From Verrucomicrobiaceae bacterium (GTDB lineage Bacteria; Verrucomicrobiota; Verrucomicrobiia; Verrucomicrobiales; Verrucomicrobiaceae), in the NCBI GenBank assembly GCA_027483245.1, contig JAIXVB010000265.1, positions 1-55,607 of the forward strand: a stretch of DNA of 55,607 nucleotides, written 5' to 3'. Positions 46,649 through 55,607 of this stretch are shown here, piece by piece (within the stretch, counting starts at the first letter, position 1; each line of letters begins with the position of its first letter). The notes under the pieces were generated by a model. It was not told the origin of the DNA and did not search any database. It saw nothing but the letters and a program-made list of their open reading frames with translations. The translations under genes and the position numbers were made by a program.

Positions 46649-47305
46649 ATGTTCTCCTACCCCAAACAGGCCGAGTTCAACCGCTTGCTCCCGAAGAGCA
46701 AGATCTACGCTCATGCCAAGCCGGGGAAGGCGGTGAAGGATCTCTTCGTCTCGCAGATCGGGGAGATCGTCTGGAAATACAAGCTTTCGCCGGAAACCAT
46801 CAATCTTCCTGCACGCCACGGCATCACCGAGATCCAGGTGTTCGAGATCGCTCTGAAGGGCAAGGAGTTAGATGAGGATGTCCTGCGCACCATCGACAAG
46901 ACCATCCCGTTCCCCATCCTCTTCCAGCTTACCCATGGCGGACGCATCCGCTTCTCCGCCACTTACAAGCGCCCCAGTGATTCCGACTCCACGAAATGGG
47001 TCATCGAGGCCAGCTTCATGACGGATTGGCAGCCAGCCATGCAGGAACGTCCATCGCTTCCCGTCGCCCTTGATCTCGCCAGCCTCTACGAGCACCTCAT
47101 CCGCCGCCACCTTCCGCTGCCGCAGCGCTCCGGTGAGAGCATCCGCGACCACGTCGCCCGCTACACCGCCATCCAGACCAAAGAAAAGGAGTGCCAGCAA
47201 ATGGAAGCCCGCCTAAACAAGGAAAAGCAGTTCAACCGCAAGGTGGAGATGAACGCCGCGCTGCGCAGCCTCCGCCAAGAACTCTCCGACCTTCATCATT
47301 CCTAA
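46649..47305 (+). CDS. DUF4391-like protein
   Basis: MFSYPKQAEFNRLLPKSKIYAHAKPGKAVKDLFVSQIGEIVWKYKLSPETINLPA...VQVFEIALKG; family and RM context recalled from general knowledge. Confidence 0.7.
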   Translation: MFSYPKQAEFNRLLPKSKIYAHAKPGKAVKDLFVSQIGEIVWKYKLSPETINLPARHGITEIQVFEIALKGKELDEDVLRTIDKTIPFPILFQLTHGGRIRFSATYKRPSDSDSTKWVIEASFMTDWQPAMQERPSLPVALDLASLYEHLIRRHLPLPQRSGESIRDHVARYTAIQTKEKECQQMEARLNKEKQFNRKVEMNAALRSLRQELSDLHHS

Positions 47306-47320
47306 TTCACACTTTCAGCC

Positions 47321-49171
47321 ATGGACAAGCTCAAGCTCCACACGCCGGACCTCACGGCCCAGAACATCGAAAAACTCGCCGCCCTGTTTCCGAACTGCGT
47401 CACGGAGACCACGGATGCCAAGGGCAAGCTCAAGCGCGGGATCGACTTTGACCAGCTCCGCCAGGAACTCTCCGACCATGTGGTGGAGGGGCCGCGTGAG
47501 CGTTATCACCTGGACTGGCCCGGCAAACGTGAGGCCCTGCTCGCCGCCAATGCCCCCATCGCCAAGACCCTGCGCCCCTGCCGGGAGGAGAGCGTGGACT
47601 TCGACACCACCAAGAACCTCTTCATCGAAGGCGACAACCTCGATGCGTTGAAGCTGCTTCAGGAAACTTACCTCGGGAAGGTGAAGCTCATCTACATCGA
47701 CCCGCCTTATAACACGGGGAACGACTTCATTTATGAGGATGACTTCGCGGAGGATACTAACAGTTTCATGGTCCGATCCAATCAGCGTGACTCTGAAGGC
47801 AACCACCTGATCGCCAACACTTCATCAAATGGGAGATTTCATTCAGATTGGATCTCGATGCTCTACTGTCGTCTGAAAATTGCCTGGAATATGCTGGCTG
47901 ATGATGGCCTTCTAATGGTGAGCATAGACGACAACGAAATCGGAAACCTAAGGCGGATTTGTGATGAGCTTTTCGGTGTCGACTCCTTTTTGATTACCTG
48001 TGTTTGGAGACGCAGGCAAGTTGCTGATAGTCGCAATGATGACAGGGCATCAACGGATCACGAATATGTGGTATGTTACAAAAAGCCCAACGCTGTATTG
48101 AAGGGCATTCCCATTGATCAGGACAAATACACAAATCCAGACAATGATCCGCGAGGTCCATGGTTTAGTGACAATCTCACTGGCATAGCCAACCAGAAAG
48201 AACGTCCAAACCTACACTATGACTTGGTGAATTCCGAAACGGGGCGTCGATACCCGCCTTCACCTACTAGAGGTTGGATGTGCGCACCGGAAACAATGGA
48301 GCGTCTCGTTGCCGAAAATCGAATTCTGTGGCCCAACAAGGTCGATGGCAGGCCTCGACTGAAGAAGTTCCTTTTGGAAGCGCGCACGCTAGATACGGGC
48401 ATCTCCTCTTGGTTTGATGATGTTGGATTTACAACCGAAGGCACCAAAGTAATCCAGGACCTGTTTGGTGAGAAGATTTTTCCATTTTCAAAGCCGCTCA
48501 CCCTCCTCAGTAAACTTGTAGTTCAGGCAACCCCAGCTGGGGAAGGTATCATTCTCGACTTCTTTGCCGGCTCAGGCACTACGGCCCATGCTGTAATTCA
48601 AGCTAACGCTGCGGATCAAGGGAATCGGCGGTTTGTAATGGTTCAGATTCCCGAATCGACGGGACGCGAAGATTTCGCTTCAATCTGTGAAATTACTAAA
48701 GAACGCATTCGCCGAGCCGGAGCCAAGATCAAAGCCGAGAACGCCACCACGGCCCCCAACCTCGACATCGGCTTCCGCGTGCTCAAGATCGACACGTCCA
48801 ACATGAAGGACGTGTATTATGCCCCGGATGAGGTGAAGCAGGGGCAGCTCGAACTGCTGACGGACAACATCAAGGAGGAGCGCACACCGGAAGACCTGCT
48901 CTTCCAGGTGCTGGTGGACTGGGGCGTGGATCTAGCCCTGCCGATCACTCAGGAGACGATTGCCAAGAAGAAGGTCTTCTTTGTGGATGGCAATGCCCTG
49001 GCCGCCTGCTTTGACCCGAACATCACCGAGGAGCTAGTGAAGGAACTGGCAAAGAAGAAGCCCCTGCGCGCCGTCTTCCGCGACAGCAGCTACGGCAGCG
49101 ACAGCGTCAAAATCAATGTGGAGCAGATCTTCAAGCTCCTGAGCCCCGGCACGGAACTGAAGTCCCTGTAG
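47321..49171 (+). CDS. mod: Type III restriction-modification DNA methyltransferase (Mod)
   Basis: KLIYIDPPYNTGNDFIYEDDF (DPPY) and IILDFFAGSGTTAHAVIQAN (FxGxG), beta-class order. Confidence 0.95.
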   Translation: MDKLKLHTPDLTAQNIEKLAALFPNCVTETTDAKGKLKRGIDFDQLRQELSDHVVEGPRERYHLDWPGKREALLAANAPIAKTLRPCREESVDFDTTKNLFIEGDNLDALKLLQETYLGKVKLIYIDPPYNTGNDFIYEDDFAEDTNSFMVRSNQRDSEGNHLIANTSSNGRFHSDWISMLYCRLKIAWNMLADDGLLMVSIDDNEIGNLRRICDELFGVDSFLITCVWRRRQVADSRNDDRASTDHEYVVCYKKPNAVLKGIPIDQDKYTNPDNDPRGPWFSDNLTGIANQKERPNLHYDLVNSETGRRYPPSPTRGWMCAPETMERLVAENRILWPNKVDGRPRLKKFLLEARTLDTGISSWFDDVGFTTEGTKVIQDLFGEKIFPFSKPLTLLSKLVVQATPAGEGIILDFFAGSGTTAHAVIQANAADQGNRRFVMVQIPESTGREDFASICEITKERIRRAGAKIKAENATTAPNLDIGFRVLKIDTSNMKDVYYAPDEVKQGQLELLTDNIKEERTPEDLLFQVLVDWGVDLALPITQETIAKKKVFFVDGNALAACFDPNITEELVKELAKKKPLRAVFRDSSYGSDSVKINVEQIFKLLSPGTELKSL

Positions 49172-49218
49172 CGGATGCTTGGTTGACATCAAGTTGACAA
49201 CAGGTTTACACTGACGCC

Positions 49219-50013
49219 ATGAGCTATCCAATTGAGACCGTTCCCATTTGCTTCACCGACTCAACCAAGCAGGGGACCATCCCTGTCTGGGCCAAGAAGT
49301 ATAACGCCAGAGGAGTGGCCTATGCCAAGGTGATGGAGGGACAAAGGCCCGGGGTGGTGATTGTTCATGCCAAGAACCCTGGAGAACTTCAAAAACATGC
49401 CCAGCAAACGCGACGCTTGGCGGGAAAGCTAATTCAGGGAAAATCTCCGTTCCAGGTAGTCGTTCATTTTGACAAAGGAACCAAGGGGCAGGAGGTCACA
49501 GAAATGGCAGGTGTCTTCAAGCTATTTCCACGTTTGGCTCCCCGCCTGAATTTCTCCTGGAGTCGTCAGAATCTGAAAGACCGCGTGCTGGAGGCGGCAG
49601 CCAAATACGCCGCCGAAGAAGAAGAGCGTCAAAAGGAATTCCCCGACGCACTCGCTCAAGCGAAGGAGGTGATTGCAGCGACTAGGCAGCTTCGATCGAG
49701 TAGCGGACGGCTATCTGCGACAGCGATTGCCTCTGCTTTGGGGCTCAAGGATGCCCAGATGGCGGCACTGCTTGGCCGCTCCCGACAGGCTCTGGCCAAA
49801 ACGCCAGATGCACCTGCCATTCAGCAGGCGCTGATTCCCTTCGAGCGCATCGTCCGACTGTGCGCCGTGCTCAAAAAGCCCAACTTCCTGGCCTGGCTCC
49901 AAAGAAAGAATCCCCATCTGGATGAGCTTTCCCCCCTTGAGGTCATCACTTCAGGCAGACCCGAAGTGGTGGCCGACTTGGTGGAAGCCATGCTGACTGG
50001 AACTCCCTCCTGA
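49219..50013 (+). CDS. Xre/MbcA/ParS-like antitoxin with an N-terminal extension
   Basis: C-terminus ...IPFERIVRLCAVLKKPNFLAWLQRKNPHLDELSPLEVITSGRPEVVADLVEAML resembles the antitoxin C-terminal domain paired with RES toxins. Confidence 0.65.
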   Translation: MSYPIETVPICFTDSTKQGTIPVWAKKYNARGVAYAKVMEGQRPGVVIVHAKNPGELQKHAQQTRRLAGKLIQGKSPFQVVVHFDKGTKGQEVTEMAGVFKLFPRLAPRLNFSWSRQNLKDRVLEAAAKYAAEEEERQKEFPDALAQAKEVIAATRQLRSSSGRLSATAIASALGLKDAQMAALLGRSRQALAKTPDAPAIQQALIPFERIVRLCAVLKKPNFLAWLQRKNPHLDELSPLEVITSGRPEVVADLVEAMLTGTPS

Positions 50014-50021
50014 ACGACACC

Positions 50022-50573
50022 ATGGCCTCTCCTGACCTGAAAACTCTGCTGATTAGCGCTCCCAGGCGTTCTTTCAGCGGGCGCTTGGTGCGTTGCATTC
50101 CCCAGCTCACCTTTCAGAAAGGAAAACCACCAAGTTATCTTTTCACCTCAGGTGTGGTGAACCGCTGCAACCCTGCGGGAATCAAGACTCTGTATTTGGC
50201 TGAGGAGCGTGAAACTGCACTGGCGGAATACGACAGCTATTATATCACACCCGAACCCCAGCTGATCTATTATGCGGACTATGCGGCTGGCGCTGTCATC
50301 GACCTGGGAGATCAGGCAACATGCGATCATTTCGGGCTCAGTGACGATGATTTTTTCAAGGCCTTCAGGTTGGCCACGGCTCCAACAACTCTTCAGCAGT
50401 TAGGGGCAGAGATCGCTGCACAGAAGGTGGTCACAGCGATTCGTTTCCCTTCGAACGCACGCCATCAAAAAGGCGAGTTGGGCTACAACTTTGCTATTTT
50501 CCCTGGCTCACTCCAGTCACCGGATTCCTTGAGTATTCTTGGCAACCCCGCCCCTCTAGAAAGCTGGCCGTAG
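50022..50573 (+). CDS. RES-domain toxin
   Basis: YLFTSGVVNRCNPAGIKTLYLAEERETALAEYDSYY...VTAIRFPSNARHQKGELGYNFAIFPGSL; RES pattern, adjacent antitoxin. Confidence 0.85.
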   Translation: MASPDLKTLLISAPRRSFSGRLVRCIPQLTFQKGKPPSYLFTSGVVNRCNPAGIKTLYLAEERETALAEYDSYYITPEPQLIYYADYAAGAVIDLGDQATCDHFGLSDDDFFKAFRLATAPTTLQQLGAEIAAQKVVTAIRFPSNARHQKGELGYNFAIFPGSLQSPDSLSILGNPAPLESWP

Positions 50574-50606
50574 ATAGGTTAACACATTCAAGAACTCCGT
50601 TTTCTT

Positions 50607-53600
50607 TTGAAACTTAAATTCAAACAGCAGGCCTTCCAGACGGATTCCGTCCTTGCCATCCGTGACTGCTTTGCCGGACAACCTGCGAGCAAGGGGAACA
50701 AGTATGCCATTGATCCCGGTCGTGGGGATGCCCAGGGCCAGGCCACGATGGAAGACGTGGTAGGCACTGGCTTTGCCAATGCCCCTTTTGCCATTTCACC
50801 GGTGAAGATCTTGGAGAACCTCCAAGAAGTGCAGCGCCGTCAGGACCTGCCCATTTCCCCCGAGCTGAAGAAGACCTCTGTCTGCGATCTGAATCTGGAC
50901 ATCGAGATGGAGACGGGGACGGGCAAGACCTACTGCTACATCAAGACGATGTTTGAGCTGAACAAGGCCTACGGCTGGAGCAAGTTCATCATCGTGGTGC
51001 CCAGCATCGCCATCCGTGAAGGGGTCTGGAAGTCCTTCGACGTCATGGCCGAGCATTTCCTGGAGGACTACGGCAAGCGCATCCGCAGCTTCATCTACAA
51101 CAGCAAGCAGCTCCACAACCTGGAGAGCTTCTCCTCGGATGCGGGGATCAATGTGATGATCATCAACGTGCAGGCCTTTAACGCCCGTGGCGAGGATGCC
51201 CGCCGCATCTACCTGGAGCTGGATGATTTCCAAAGCCGCAAGCCTATCGACGTGATCGCCAAGAACCGGCCCATCCTCATTCTGGACGAGCCGCAGAAGA
51301 TGGAAGGCAAGGCCACGGTGGAAAAGCTGGCGGACTTCAACCCGCTGATGATCCTGCGCTACTCCGCCACACACAAGACGGAGCACAACAAGGTCTATCG
51401 CCTGGATGCCCTGGACGCCTACAACCAGAAGCTGGTGAAGAAGATCGCCGTGCGCGGCATCAGCGTGAAGGGATTGGCCGGAACGAATGCCTACCTTTTC
51501 CTCAAAGGCATCGACATCAGCCCCAGCAAGGCCCCGGAGGCCCGCATCGAGCTGGAGATCAAGCAGAAGTCTGGCATCAAGCGTGAAGTCCGCAAAGTCA
51601 CCAAAGGAACCAACCTGCAAGACACCTCGGGCGGACTGGATCAGTATGACGGCTTTGTCGTGTCTGACATCGATGCACGGGACGGCGTGGTGACCTTCAC
51701 CAACGGCACCATCATCCAACAAGGCAAGGCCGCCGGGGATGTGAACGAGTCCTCTCTGCGCCGGGTGCAAATCCGCGAGGCCATCAAAGCCCACTTTGAG
51801 AAGGAAAAGGTGCTCTTTGCCAAAGGGATCAAGGTGCTTTCCCTGTTCTTCATCGACGAAGTGGCGAAATACCGCAGCTACACCGATGCCGGTGAGCAGG
51901 CTGGGGAGTATGCCCGAATCTTCGAGGAGGAATACAACCACCAGCTCAATGAGGTGCTGACGCTGGAAGACACGCCCTACAACCGCTACCTGAAAGACAT
52001 CACCGCCAACCGGACGCACAACGGCTACTTCAGCATCGACAAGAAGACGAAGCGTCTGGTGGACCCCGCTGCCAAGAAAAGCGGTGAGAATGCCGGTGAG
52101 ACGGATGACGTGGACGCCTACGACCTCATCCTGAAAGACAAGGAGCGCCTGCTGACTTTTGAGGAGCCGGTGCGCTTCCTTTTCTCCCACTCCGCCCTAC
52201 GGGAAGGCTGGGACAACTCCAACGTCTTTGTCATCTGCACCCTGAAGCACAGCGACAATACCATCTCCCGCCGTCAGGAAGTAGGCCGTGGGATGCGCCT
52301 CTGCCGTGATCAAAGCGGCGACCGCATCGATGATCCGGCTATCGTCCACCAGATCAACGTGCTGACCGTCGTAGCCAATGAGAGCTACAAGGACTTCGTG
52401 GCCGGATTGCAGAAGGACATCGGTGCCTCTCTCTCCGCCCGTCCGCAAAAGGCCAATGAGGAGTATTTCAAAGACAAGGTGCTCAAGACCGAGAAGGGCG
52501 ATGTAAAGGTGACGCCACAGATGGCGAAGCTGATCGAGCGCTATCTGATCAAGAACGACTACACCGACACCCAGGACAAGATCACCCAGGCCTATCATGT
52601 TGCCCAGCGGGAAGGCACGCTCGCACCGCTGCCGCCCGAATTGGCCCCTTACAAGGAACAGGTCTTCCAGCTGGTGAGCACCGTTTTCAGCGCGGGCCAA
52701 ATGCCAGACATCGACGATGAACTAAAAGCCCAGCCCAACCCGCTGAACGCGAACTACGCAAAGAAGGAGTTCCAGGAACTCTGGCACCGGATCAACCACA
52801 AGGCCGTCTATGCCGTGGACTTCAAGACCGAGGAACTGATCCAGAAGTGCATCGAGACATTGAACAAAGAACTCAAAGTCGCGGCACTCCAATACACCGT
52901 CACTGCTGGTGAACAGAAGGACGAGGCTACCTTTGAGGAGGTGAAGAAAGGTGAGTCCTTTCAGCTTCGCGAAAGCACGACTGAGTACATGACGAGCACG
53001 TCGAGTTCAGCGGTGAAGTATGACCTCATCGGCAAACTCTGCGAAGCCACTCAACTCACCCGCCGCACCATCGCGGCCATCCTTCAAGGCATCCTCGCTG
53101 CCCGCTTTGGCCAATTCAGGACCAATCCTGAGCAGTTTATCATGGAGGCGACCCGTCTGATCAACGAACAGAAGGCCACGATTATCGTCGAGCACCTGAG
53201 CTACGACACCACCACCGGAACCTACGAGGCCCCCGAGATCTTTACTCAACGTAAAGAAGACCTCAGCAAGGGCTTCAAGGCCAACAAGCACATCTACGAC
53301 TACGTCTTCACCGACTCGGGCGGCGAACGCACCTTTGTCGGCGAACTAGATGCCAGCACAGAGGTCATCGTCTATGCCAAGCTGCCCAAAGCCTTCTCCA
53401 TCCCAACACCTGTCGGCAATTACAGCCCAGACTGGGCCATCGCCTTCGAGGCAAACAAAGTGAAGCACATCTACTTCATCGCCGAGACCAAAGGCTCCAT
53501 GTCCTCGCTCCAGCTCAAAGACATCGAGAAATCCAAGATCGCCTGTGCCAAGAAGTTCTTCGCCAAGATCACCAACGACCAAGTGAAGTATGAGATGATC

Positions 53601-53636
53601 GACAGCTACGGAAAGCTGATGGAGCTGGTGAAGTGA
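50607..53636 (+). CDS. res: Type III restriction enzyme Res subunit
   Basis: [47 protein letters not shown]-terminal [14 protein letters not shown]...[10 protein letters not shown] nuclease motif; TTG start. Confidence 0.94.
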   Translation: MKLKFKQQAFQTDSVLAIRDCFAGQPASKGNKYAIDPGRGDAQGQATMEDVVGTGFANAPFAISPVKILENLQEVQRRQDLPISPELKKTSVCDLNLDIEMETGTGKTYCYIKTMFELNKAYGWSKFIIVVPSIAIREGVWKSFDVMAEHFLEDYGKRIRSFIYNSKQLHNLESFSSDAGINVMIINVQAFNARGEDARRIYLELDDFQSRKPIDVIAKNRPILILDEPQKMEGKATVEKLADFNPLMILRYSATHKTEHNKVYRLDALDAYNQKLVKKIAVRGISVKGLAGTNAYLFLKGIDISPSKAPEARIELEIKQKSGIKREVRKVTKGTNLQDTSGGLDQYDGFVVSDIDARDGVVTFTNGTIIQQGKAAGDVNESSLRRVQIREAIKAHFEKEKVLFAKGIKVLSLFFIDEVAKYRSYTDAGEQAGEYARIFEEEYNHQLNEVLTLEDTPYNRYLKDITANRTHNGYFSIDKKTKRLVDPAAKKSGENAGETDDVDAYDLILKDKERLLTFEEPVRFLFSHSALREGWDNSNVFVICTLKHSDNTISRRQEVGRGMRLCRDQSGDRIDDPAIVHQINVLTVVANESYKDFVAGLQKDIGASLSARPQKANEEYFKDKVLKTEKGDVKVTPQMAKLIERYLIKNDYTDTQDKITQAYHVAQREGTLAPLPPELAPYKEQVFQLVSTVFSAGQMPDIDDELKAQPNPLNANYAKKEFQELWHRINHKAVYAVDFKTEELIQKCIETLNKELKVAALQYTVTAGEQKDEATFEEVKKGESFQLRESTTEYMTSTSSSAVKYDLIGKLCEATQLTRRTIAAILQGILAARFGQFRTNPEQFIMEATRLINEQKATIIVEHLSYDTTTGTYEAPEIFTQRKEDLSKGFKANKHIYDYVFTDSGGERTFVGELDASTEVIVYAKLPKAFSIPTPVGNYSPDWAIAFEANKVKHIYFIAETKGSMSSLQLKDIEKSKIACAKKFFAKITNDQVKYEMIDSYGKLMELVK

Positions 53637-53645
53637 CCCCCTTTT

Positions 53646-54002
53646 ATGCCCTACAATCCAAGCAGCCCTTCCTCAATCCGTCCTCACAAATGGACCAATC
53701 TCAACGTCGTCTATTTTGATGGCTTCGCTGCACTCATCACTGGCAATTATGACGGGGATCCAATTCCGTGCGTCGGCATGCGATGGATGCGTGCCGAAGG
53801 CCCGCAAGGCTACCCCGTGACCTCTGGCCATCCGACCTGGATGGTATTGCCGTGCAAGATCGCGATTTACGTCATTCAAGGTGCCTTGGACGATACGCCA
53901 CCGTCCGGGCCAGACACGGTTTTCGATCCAGAAGCCCTTCAAAAAGCTCTGATCAATGAACAAGCACGACGTGCTCGTGAAGAATTAGAATCGTTGAATT
54001 AG
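53646..54002 (+). CDS. Hypothetical protein
   Basis: MPYNPSSPSSIRPHKWTNLNVVYFDGFAALITGNYDGDPIPCVGMRWMRAEG...; follows res by 10 bp. Confidence 0.6.
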   Translation: MPYNPSSPSSIRPHKWTNLNVVYFDGFAALITGNYDGDPIPCVGMRWMRAEGPQGYPVTSGHPTWMVLPCKIAIYVIQGALDDTPPSGPDTVFDPEALQKALINEQARRAREELESLN

Positions 54003-54385
54003 CTTCGTTGCGAACTTTTGCCGGGGGCTAAACCGAGCAACCCAGCAGTCCTCAACCCTTATCCAGGGCCTGCTGGGGCCCGCCCATCCGGTCGCGTTTG
54101 CCCTGGTTCATCCGCAACGGCATCAGTACCAGATTGGGGAAACGGTGTCGGGCTGCAACTGGCTGACAAACGGAAATGCGGAGAACCTAAGCAGCCGGGT
54201 TGAGCCTTGAAAGCATGACCGCGTGGCCTGAGATCGACCGCAACGGCAGGCGCGCGTGCTTGTTTTGCAGCATGAAAGGGTCGGGCGGCGGTTCGTGACA
54301 GCCGATCCATTTCGTTGATGGCGCTGCTGAAGACGAAGGGGGGAGTGAGTCATCGAGAATCAGAGACAGGTGCCGCATCGTCCGG

Positions 54386-54600
54386 CAGGCCCTCATCGTG
54401 ATTTTTTCTACATCCGTCGTGTCCAGTGACGGGCGCAGCCCGCGAGGTGTTCCCCCCACATGTATGTAGGCGAGGGCAGTCCGGCTTTTCAGCCGGCTGG
54501 CCGCAGCCGCTGACTTCACGCCTTTTGGAGACTGGCTGAGGACGGGTATCCCGGTTCCGGCATGACGTGTGTCCAAAGGTCGATCAAGGCCTTGTGACGA
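54386..54600. repeat. Dispersed ~210-bp direct repeat, copy 2
   Basis: CAGGCCCTCATCGTGA...GTGACGGGCGCAGCCCGCGAGGTGT...GCGAGGGCAGTCCGGC...CCGGTTCCGGCATGAC; collinear with 32320..32530 (offset 22,066-22,070). Confidence 0.85.
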
Positions 54601-54700
54601 ACGGCTGGAGTTTATTGACCGTGAGCTCGAAGTCCAAGCTCCTCGGCATCCATGCGGTCTCGCGGAGTAACGAAGAACCGAAACTGAAAGCAGCCAAGGT

Positions 54701-55607
54701 TCAATACTTGGGGAAGATGTCTGGCGTCGGGAAGCGTTCTTCGAGGCTGTCGTTGAGGTATTCTTCGCGTGGCACTTGGACGGCAGGCCAAGTTGTGGGA
54801 CGGACGCGGACGACGCGACCGGGGCGGATGCCTTCGATGATGAGGTCGGTCTCAAAACGGATCTGGATGCCACTGCTGCCGAGGGGGGCTTCTCCGGGAG
54901 CTTTGGTGACTTCCTTGAGGGGCCCCTTGGAGGCCATGTGCGCAGGACCGTAGGCGCCGTGGGTGTGCTTCAAGGTGTTCTCGACGCCATTCATCAGGGC
55001 CGGGACATCCTTTTTGAAGTCAGCGTAAAGCGAGTCGTCCATGCCACCAAACAAGGTCGCGGTCACGGTGGCGCGGCCGAACTTGCCATACTCGACATCG
55101 TCGATCCACGCAGCCATCCACCGACTGCGGATGAAGGCCTTGTGAGTTTCGGTTTGCTGTTTGGCGGCGCGTTGCATCGACACATCATCCAGCCAGATAT
55201 CGGAAATGTGAAAGCGGGTGAAGATGCCATCGGGGGTGGGTTTCCAGGTCAAGTCAAGCAGGACGGCTTGGCCACCGAGGGATTTTTTCCCCGCCGCAGG
55301 CCAGGCACCTTCGGCGATGAGTTCTTCAATGCTCAGGCATTCGCGGCCGCGCCAGATGCGGGTGGCGGCATCGAAGGTGAGCTTTTCTTCGCTGGCCTTG
55401 CCGTCTCCGCCTTGCTTCGGTTCGCGGCTGGCGATGATCATGCCTTCGTTGTTCTTGAGGTCCACTTCCTTGAGCTTCCAGACCAAGCCCTCGCGTTGGC
55501 AGTGGCTGGGCTCGTCTTCGAGCAGGAGGACGTGGTTCTCGGCCGGTTTGATTCCGGTGCCACGATTGTGGTTCGCGTCGATGTTCTTGCTGTTGACGGG
55601 CAAGACC
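54701..55607 (-). CDS. Hypothetical protein, N-terminus truncated by window edge
   Basis: ...KLTFDAATRIWRGRECLSIEELIAEGAWPAAGKKSLGGQAVLLDLTWKPTPDGIFTRFHISDIWLDD...; open to right edge. Confidence 0.7.
   Translation of the reverse strand, partial: VLPVNSKNIDANHNRGTGIKPAENHVLLLEDEPSHCQREGLVWKLKEVDLKNNEGMIIASREPKQGGDGKASEEKLTFDAATRIWRGRECLSIEELIAEGAWPAAGKKSLGGQAVLLDLTWKPTPDGIFTRFHISDIWLDDVSMQRAAKQQTETHKAFIRSRWMAAWIDDVEYGKFGRATVTATLFGGMDDSLYADFKKDVPALMNGVENTLKHTHGAYGPAHMASKGPLKEVTKAPGEAPLGSSGIQIRFETDLIIEGIRPGRVVRVRPTTWPAVQVPREEYLNDSLEERFPTPDIFPKY

Noticed and set aside
50796-52190. 464-aa minus-strand ORF
   Set aside because: Antisense to the Res gene with its clear helicase and nuclease motifs; shadow ORF in GC-rich coding DNA.
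47321-53636. Type III Mod/Res as a novel system
   Set aside because: Motifs and architecture are standard type III RM; only its embedded toxins and helicase context are listed.
54187-54873. 228-aa minus ORF
   Set aside because: Covers repeat copy 2 and part of another gene in a different frame; low-complexity Ser/Arg composition.
1-55607. Window as a complete circular element
   Set aside because: Minus frame happens to be open across a 55607/1 join, but the two proteins (CusB-like adaptor and a hypothetical) do not form one sensible protein; a 1-in-3 frame coincidence.
1-55607. tRNA, rRNA or IS transposase genes
   Set aside because: None recognised while reading; no transposase motifs in the ORF track.

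Overview
The window falls into three parts. (1) About 1-22.6 kb is a dense heavy-metal resistance island, almost entirely on the minus strand. It holds three HME-RND (Cus/Czc-type) efflux modules, the leftmost cut by the window edge. It also has a three-gene block with the order and protein types of cnrYXH (anti-sigma, periplasmic sensor, ECF sigma), a Zn/Cd-type P1B-ATPase, a YnfA-family protein and many small secreted Cys/His-rich proteins. (2) About 22.7-37.3 kb is a plasmid- or integrative-element-like backbone on the minus strand: RadC, CHC2/Toprim primase, Replic_Relax-like protein, ArdC-like antirestriction protein, a T4CP/HerA-like ATPase, a ParE-type toxin-antitoxin pair, ParB, ParA, a tandem winged-helix Rep-like protein, an RHH protein and an origin-like region with a DnaA box and palindromes. 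A TIR-domain gene followed by a TPR-CHAT (caspase-like) gene sits inside this backbone; it is the best candidate for an undescribed immune or cell-death system. It lies beside an ~870-bp non-coding gap full of abutting hairpins. (3) About 42.8-53.6 kb is a type III restriction-modification island on the plus strand: SF2 helicase, PIN toxin, DUF4391-like protein, Mod, Xre/RES toxin-antitoxin pair and Res. Structures not explained by genes include a 16-unit 21-bp degenerate tandem array (41.41-41.75 kb), a ~210-bp direct repeat in two copies 22.07 kb apart with a compensatory stem change, and an identical 22-bp palindrome found both inside rep and upstream of it. All family calls come from reading motifs by eye; no searches were run. 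Taxonomy is uncertain; the gene style suggests a Verrucomicrobia/Planctomycetes-type bacterium, which is inference only.
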